Part shown: in pieces, positions 1-10,000 of the stretch
Layout: the number at the start of each line of letters is the position of its first letter
Numbering within the stretch: the stretch's first letter is position 1
Assembly: GCA_963170055.1 (NCBI GenBank)
Contig: CAUJGJ010000332.1
Span: 3,715,001-3,725,000 of the forward strand
DNA: 10,000 nucleotides
DNA from: Halisarca cf. caerulea
Taxonomy: Eukaryota > Porifera > Demospongiae > Chondrillida > Halisarcidae
Reading direction: 5' to 3'
Program-made: the position numbers and the translations under genes
Notes under the pieces: generated by a model
What the model was told of the DNA's origin: nothing
Seen by the model: only the letters and a program-made list of their open reading frames with translations
Database searches by the model: none

Positions 1-40
1 GATCATTATTTCTAAATATCTGCCCCCCACCCACCCACAC

Positions 41-281
<241 letters not shown>

Positions 282-290
282 TTTCCACAG

Positions 291-418
291 ACTACATTAA
301 AAGATATGCTACAGAGGAAGTTTTCTTAGAAAATGGTGACGACTCATTGAGTGAAGGAGAAATCAGTGATCTTTCAGATACGAATGATGATGATAATATG
401 GATACATTAGACCTCTGA
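291..418 (+). CDS. Last coding exon of an unidentified gene (acidic C-terminus)
   Basis: A 3' splice site (atttccacag, cut after 290) is followed by an open frame of 41 complete codons ending in TGA at 416-418. The first two bases (AC) finish a codon split by the intron, so the intron is phase 1. The peptide begins YIKRYATEEVFLENG and then becomes strongly acidic and serine-rich, with a SLSEGEISDLSD segment and a DDD run before the C-terminal TLDL. Such Ser/Asp/Glu tails often carry casein kinase 2 sites, but I do not recognise the protein. The rest of the gene lies left of the window, and the upstream intron is almost entirely (CA)n in the part visible here. Codon choice looks coding and the frame has no stops. 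It could still be an exon of a gene predicted differently. No canonical AATAAA follows in the next few hundred bases. Confidence 0.6.
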
Positions 419-1360
419 CCCACAGTCCTCTGCCCACGCATTGTTCGTATATGTTTCTATCTTGCTACGTACTTGTTGCATAACCTTAGGCTGTTTGTAT
501 TCTGGTAGTGGTTTAGTCATCGTCAGTATTATTGTTGTAATTGGCAGTGGGTTTTAAAACTGTAAGTTATCTCTGTATTCAATGGTTTTATTCTCATTAA
601 TTATTGATTTATTATTGATTGCAGTTGCTGGTCATTCCAGTTGGCATTGTACATTGCATGACATTGCAATTGTGTACAAGCTCGAGATGCATGCAGACTA
701 AATAACTTGTGAGCTATACGTAGCTACGTATATGTAGATCTTCACATACTTGGATGCAGGATACAAATCGTGTATACTTGCATGTTTACACGTACAAGTG
801 TAATATAGTTTTTCAATCACTGCGCATGCATGCTCATCATATATGTATACAAAACAAAATGTGAATATAATATGCATGCATGCATGCATGTGCCTGCAGG
901 CTGCCTGCATTGATATCCTTGATCCATGAACTTGATCCTGCAAGTATATATATATATACAGATATATAATTATCAATCAATATCAATTGATCGTTATTAT
1001 GCACCCATGCAGCTGCTGCACAGAACTCATCAGTGCATGCATGTATATGCATATGTATGCATGTCGACGAAAAACCTGCACATGCATGCATACCCAATTA
1101 TACATTACATATGCATATTTCAACTGTATGCTTACTTGTAACCTTGCTGGATTTTATATAAGGGAATGCACAATCCAAAGCCCTAATTGGTGCACGTTGT
1201 TCACCATTCATCTATCCACATTGGGCATACTGGAGTCCATGCCATTTATGACTATATACTTCAATAGCTAGTATTCACACGCTACCTATAATCGTTTATC
1301 ACTGATGACGACCGTATATTGAAAAAAATGAGGTTCTGTACTGGAGTGCATGCTGGAAAG
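419..1360. other. AT-rich spacer with ATGCAT palindromes
   Basis: I see no convincing gene in this stretch between the 3' exon ending at 418 and the SDR promoter. It contains repeated alternating palindromes: TACGTAGCTACGTA at about 718-731, a run of ATGCATGCATGCATGCATG around 872-890, TATATATATATA at about 945-957, and more GCATGCATG at 1035-1090. A TATATAAG stretch at 1155-1162 is TATA-box-like but lies about 230 bp upstream of the preferred SDR start, so its role is unclear. The short frames here translate to low-complexity sequence typical of such DNA. Confidence 0.7.
870..891. repeat. Tandem GCAT palindromic tract
   Basis: About four and a half tandem copies of GCAT form a self-complementary alternating purine/pyrimidine run. 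Similar shorter GCATGCATG runs occur at 826-832, 1035-1042 and 1082-1092, so the motif is locally enriched in this spacer. No function can be assigned. Confidence 0.75.
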
Positions 1361-1397
1361 CTATTGGGCGTCGTCACGTGATTTCAAAATGGCTGCT
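1361..1397 (+). promoter_or_regulatory. Compact promoter of the SDR gene: inverted CCAAT, E-box, YY1-like start context
   Basis: Three known core motifs lie within about 35 bases: ATTGG at 1363-1367 (inverted CCAAT, the NF-Y box), CACGTG at 1375-1380 inside GTCACGTGA (E-box of the USF/MITF type), and CAAAATGGCTGC from 1385, which resembles the YY1 AAnATGGC element often found over start codons of animal genes. Their packing suggests transcription starts close by and favours the ATG at 1389 over the one at 1350. This is motif reading only, with no expression data. Confidence 0.5.
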
Positions 1398-2267
1398 TCA
1401 CTCGTGGGAGCCAGGAAAGTACCTTCAAATGAATCTGACACTAAGCGTTTCGTTGGAAAGACCATTGTTGTGACAGGCGGTGCTTCTGGTATAGGAAAAG
1501 CTACCTTAGAGAGACTTGCCAAGGAAGGAGCATGTGTAGCCATTTTCGACATAAACGAAGCTGCAGGGAAAGCCGTAGCTGCTTCTTTGACGGAGCAAGG
1601 ACAAAACGTCTTCTACTACAAAGTGGACGTCTCCGATAAAGATCAGTGTTGTCAAGCTGTGAAAGACTTTGTTAGTAAGCACGATAATGTGATACACGGG
1701 TTGCTGAACGCTGCTGTCTATTTCGGCTCTAAAGCTCTGGATGCGGAACAGAAAGATTGGGACAAGAGCTTCGGAGTAAACGTGGTCGGTTACGCCAACA
1801 TGGTTCAGTGCTGCTTTCCCTACATGAAATCCGATCCAGCTGGACCAGAAACGTCTCCAAGTCGTTCGGTGGTAAATATGGCCAGCATTTCAGGCCACAG
1901 GGCTCAACCACACAGATGGACCTACGCTGCAACCAAAGGAGCTATTCTAACTCTAACGAAATGTATGGCATTAGATCTGTCAGCTTTTGGTATTCGTGTG
2001 AACTCTGTGAGTCCAGCATGGGTGTGGTCACCAGAGGTGTGCAAGGCTGCTGGTGGAGATCGGGTAAAATGGGAACCAGTATGGGGACCACATCATATGC
2101 CGAGACGAATGGCAGAAACAAGCGAAGTAGCAGCTGTGATAGCATTCCTACTCAGCTGTGATGCTTCTTTTGTTACAGGTGCAGACATTCCTGCCGATGG
2201 TGGGTACATGTCCATGAGTTCTGAGGGACTGGGGGAGGATTCCCGCTTTGCTGGATCCGACTACTAA
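1389..2267 (+). CDS. Classical short-chain dehydrogenase/reductase (SDR), single exon
   Basis: An uninterrupted frame encodes 292 residues from the ATG at 1389, or 305 from the upstream ATG at 1350. I prefer 1389: it has A at -3 and G at +4 (CAAAATGG), whereas the 1350 ATG has T at -3 and lies upstream of the promoter motifs. Numbered from the long form, the Rossmann cofactor motif TGGASGIG is at 42-49 and Asp67 after strand 2 predicts NAD(H) preference. NAA (120-122) replaces the usual NNAG, and Asn144 lies in FGVNVVG. The catalytic set is Ser179, Tyr192 and Lys196 (YAATK), with the usual 13-residue Ser-Tyr spacing. The end has the typical GADIPADGGY followed by an 18-residue Ser/Glu/Asp-rich tail. 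The length suits a cytosolic SDR of the FabG-like type. The substrate cannot be read from sequence. No signal peptide is evident. The lack of introns contrasts with the ten-exon gene next to it, so retroposition or horizontal acquisition are possible. Confidence 0.93.
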   Translation: MAASLVGARKVPSNESDTKRFVGKTIVVTGGASGIGKATLERLAKEGACVAIFDINEAAGKAVAASLTEQGQNVFYYKVDVSDKDQCCQAVKDFVSKHDNVIHGLLNAAVYFGSKALDAEQKDWDKSFGVNVVGYANMVQCCFPYMKSDPAGPETSPSRSVVNMASISGHRAQPHRWTYAATKGAILTLTKCMALDLSAFGIRVNSVSPAWVWSPEVCKAAGGDRVKWEPVWGPHHMPRRMAETSEVAAVIAFLLSCDASFVTGADIPADGGYMSMSSEGLGEDSRFAGSDY

Positions 2268-3406
2268 TTTGCATATTAATATGTATGTATGTCCTTTAGG
2301 GTTCAGCTTACCTTATAAAATTAATGTTTTTGCAGCAAATAGAACATGACATTGTTTACAAATTACACCCATTAGGGCTCAACCTGTATTAACATAATTT
2401 TTTTGTTTGCCGCAATGCTATATTGTCACATGGTTTCTTAGTTTCTTATTCACTATGTAATCCCGGTGCATCAAGGTGTTTACTACTTAAGCAGAGCAAA
2501 TCCTGCATGGCATGTCGAATTATCAACAATACATGCATATATATAGCACATAAATCGATTAATAGACTTAGTGTAATTACTTATTATACTAATAATTTTA
2601 GTGATTGCTAGGATTGCATAATGATTTCTGTATTCAAAAATATGTCACAGTGAGCACATTAATCTCAGCTGCACACTTAATTTGTCTATTAATATTATTA
2701 TTGAAACTTATGACTGTCTTATATATATGCAATGTGTTTGTGTGTATCTGGCCACATTCCCCAAGAATTGATATCATTTTTCAAGCTTTATTGGATATAT
2801 TCCGTCATTTGCTAACACCTTTTTTGGATATAATTATAAATTAATACAGTATGACATTGTATAATGTTATCCAAATTCATCAAGTCTAGGTTGCATGACT
2901 GAACTTGCCCCGATATGTGCAACTCTTGTCACAAATTTTCCATCCAAAGTCACTGGGTCTGAAGTACCTACCAAACCGACAAGAAGAATTAAGCTCAAGT
3001 TATCTTACTGCTGAACACATTAGAGTCTTAAAAAAAATTCCTCCGATCCACTGGGCAAACAGATCCAGCTACCTATACTCTCAAACTCCCATTCTCAGAG
3101 TTAAGCCTATATATAGCCAGCAGCCCATGCAAGCCAGTTCTTGGCAAACCCCATCCACTGGCAGTCTTCATTATAATAACACTTATGCTAGCAGCAGTAG
3201 GGATAAAATATATACCAAATTGCAAATATGTACAGTGGGCCCTTGTTTATCCGGCTCATCCTAATTTTATAATCTTATAATTAGGCTAAGCGTGGGATGA
3301 CAGGAGATTAGCCTTGGCTTTCTTATTAAAAGAATTACACAAAATACAAAGTAGAAGTACACAAAATTGTGTTTGCAAAGATTAAGTACAAAGATTTTCA
3401 AGCCAG
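2268..3406. other. Spacer between convergent SDR and GH92 genes
   Basis: This AT-rich stretch must carry both 3' UTRs. I see no canonical AATAAA on the + strand shortly after the SDR stop. On the minus strand the nearest AATAAA is at about 2787-2792, more than 600 bases past the GH92 stop; a weaker AATAAG variant is at about 3320-3325. A + strand frame of 119 codons at 2905-3264 and a 79-codon frame at 2605-2844 have no recognisable domain and I do not call them genes. A transposon-end-like sequence is at 3231-3262. Confidence 0.6.
3231..3262 (+). mobile_element. Solitary pogo/Tigger-like terminal sequence
   Basis: TACAGTGGGCCCTTG followed by TTTATCCGG resembles the ends of pogo/Tigger-type DNA transposons (TA target site, then CAGTGGnnCC and a T/A-rich TATCC). 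It is similar to the ends inferred for the two elements in the big GH92 intron. I find no matching inverted end nearby, so it is at most a fragment. Confidence 0.3.
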
Positions 3407-9420
<6,014 letters not shown>

Positions 9421-10000
9421 CTGATATGAGATGGCAAAAACCTAACATTTCACATCAGCAAAGCTCTAATGCTACAGTACACATACAAACAAAATCACCT
9501 CTAATAGGCAAAAATTTCTCTTTTTGCTTTATTAACACATACATCATTCAACACTCGTACCTAACAGTAAAGTACATTGCATTCAGCGTTTTACCTTACA
9601 GACTGCATGCAATGCTTATCACGGGGAGGTGTTGAAGAATAATAAAGCTAGAATTGGAACTGACCAAAACTAAAACCTGGTGGGGCATCCCACACTGGTG
9701 TTCATAAGACAGTTGCCATGGTGACAAAATGGCAGCCGGTTATGTGATTTTATAAAAAAAAAACAGAATTGTGACGCCATTGTTTGGTATTGCACAAGTG
9801 GTATCTCTCCTTTGAGTGTATGTGTATATTCAGCATACTGGGTAAGCACTGTACAACATCACAACACTGTGCTAGTCTGGTGTAGCTGACCAAATCTCAC
9901 TCGGCCATTTTTGGAGACTGGTGTCCTGGTGAGAATGGGTCTGGCTATGTCAGACTAACACTGTGCCTCACTTCAGTAAACTGAGTTGGAGGTGTGAAGA
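9421..10000. other. Probable GH92 upstream intron or 5' region
   Basis: I searched the minus strand for the next upstream GH92 exon (the YHT/APN-type block) and found none, so this is probably intron, or an intron containing other signals. Motifs of promoter type occur at 9712-9735 and 9906-9916. Confidence 0.5.
9712..9735 (+). promoter_or_regulatory. RFX X-box-like palindrome next to YY1-like ATG context
   Basis: GTTGCCATGGTGAC at 9712-9725 differs at two positions from the RFX X-box palindrome GTTGCCATGGCAAC. It runs directly into ACAAAATGGCAGCC, a YY1-like element over an ATG at 9729. The same CAAAATGGC string covers the SDR start at 1385-1393. The ATG opens only eight codons (MAAGYVIL) unless spliced. 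This could be the promoter of an unseen + strand gene; the evidence is motifs only. Confidence 0.35.

Noticed and set aside
1757..2161. 134-codon frame overlapping the SDR
   Set aside because: It is a shifted-frame shadow of the SDR, which has all family motifs in the main frame.
2605..2844. 79-codon hydrophobic frame as a small membrane protein
   Set aside because: Its hydrophobicity follows from AT-rich sequence (Leu, Ile, Phe codons). There is no supporting start context or conservation that I can see.
2905..3264. 119-codon + strand frame as a gene
   Set aside because: It has no recognisable domain or promoter, lies in AT-rich spacer between convergent genes, and runs into a transposon-end-like sequence. 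The opposite strand shows equally good short frames.

Overview
The window looks like nuclear DNA of an intron-bearing eukaryote, most likely an invertebrate animal. Coding blocks end at GT/AG splice sites, introns are 270-1650 bp, intergenic DNA is AT-rich, and there are MITE-type transposons and seven large CA/TG microsatellites. The many ATGCATGCAT stretches, the compact gene spacing and a spliced GH92 gene would fit a demosponge such as Amphimedon. That organism call is an inference and I hold it loosely.

Layout. Positions 1-418 (+) are the end of an intron made mostly of (CA)n, followed by the last coding exon of an unidentified gene with an acidic C-terminus. Positions 419-1360 are AT-rich spacer with ATGCAT palindromes. 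Positions 1361-2267 (+) hold a compact promoter (inverted CCAAT box, CACGTG E-box, YY1-like start context) and an intronless short-chain dehydrogenase/reductase (SDR). Positions 2268-3406 are spacer between two convergent genes. Positions 3407-9420 (-) are the 3' part of a multi-exon gene for a glycoside hydrolase family 92 alpha-mannosidase. I resolved ten exons, which join in frame to 409 codons plus a stop. The N-terminal part lies beyond the right edge. Positions 9421-10000 are presumably its next intron, and contain an RFX X-box-like palindrome next to a YY1-like ATG context.

The long string repeats are the most visible feature, but all long CA/TG arrays of the GH92 locus lie in introns. 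Several touch splice sites, and on the transcript they alternate between (UG)n and (CA)n, so introns could pair with each other. The largest GH92 intron (6014-7658) is a transposon nest: two degraded pogo/Tigger-like MITEs, each with an internal tandem array (29-bp and 16-bp units) that resembles the element's own end, and a 242-bp PIF/Harbinger-type MITE with TAA target duplications inserted in the second one.

The three genes show no obvious functional link. The SDR and GH92 genes are simply convergent neighbours. I found no defence system, CRISPR array, rRNA or tRNA. The best candidates for something unusual are the microsatellite/splice-site arrangement and the arrays that seem to have grown from transposon ends.
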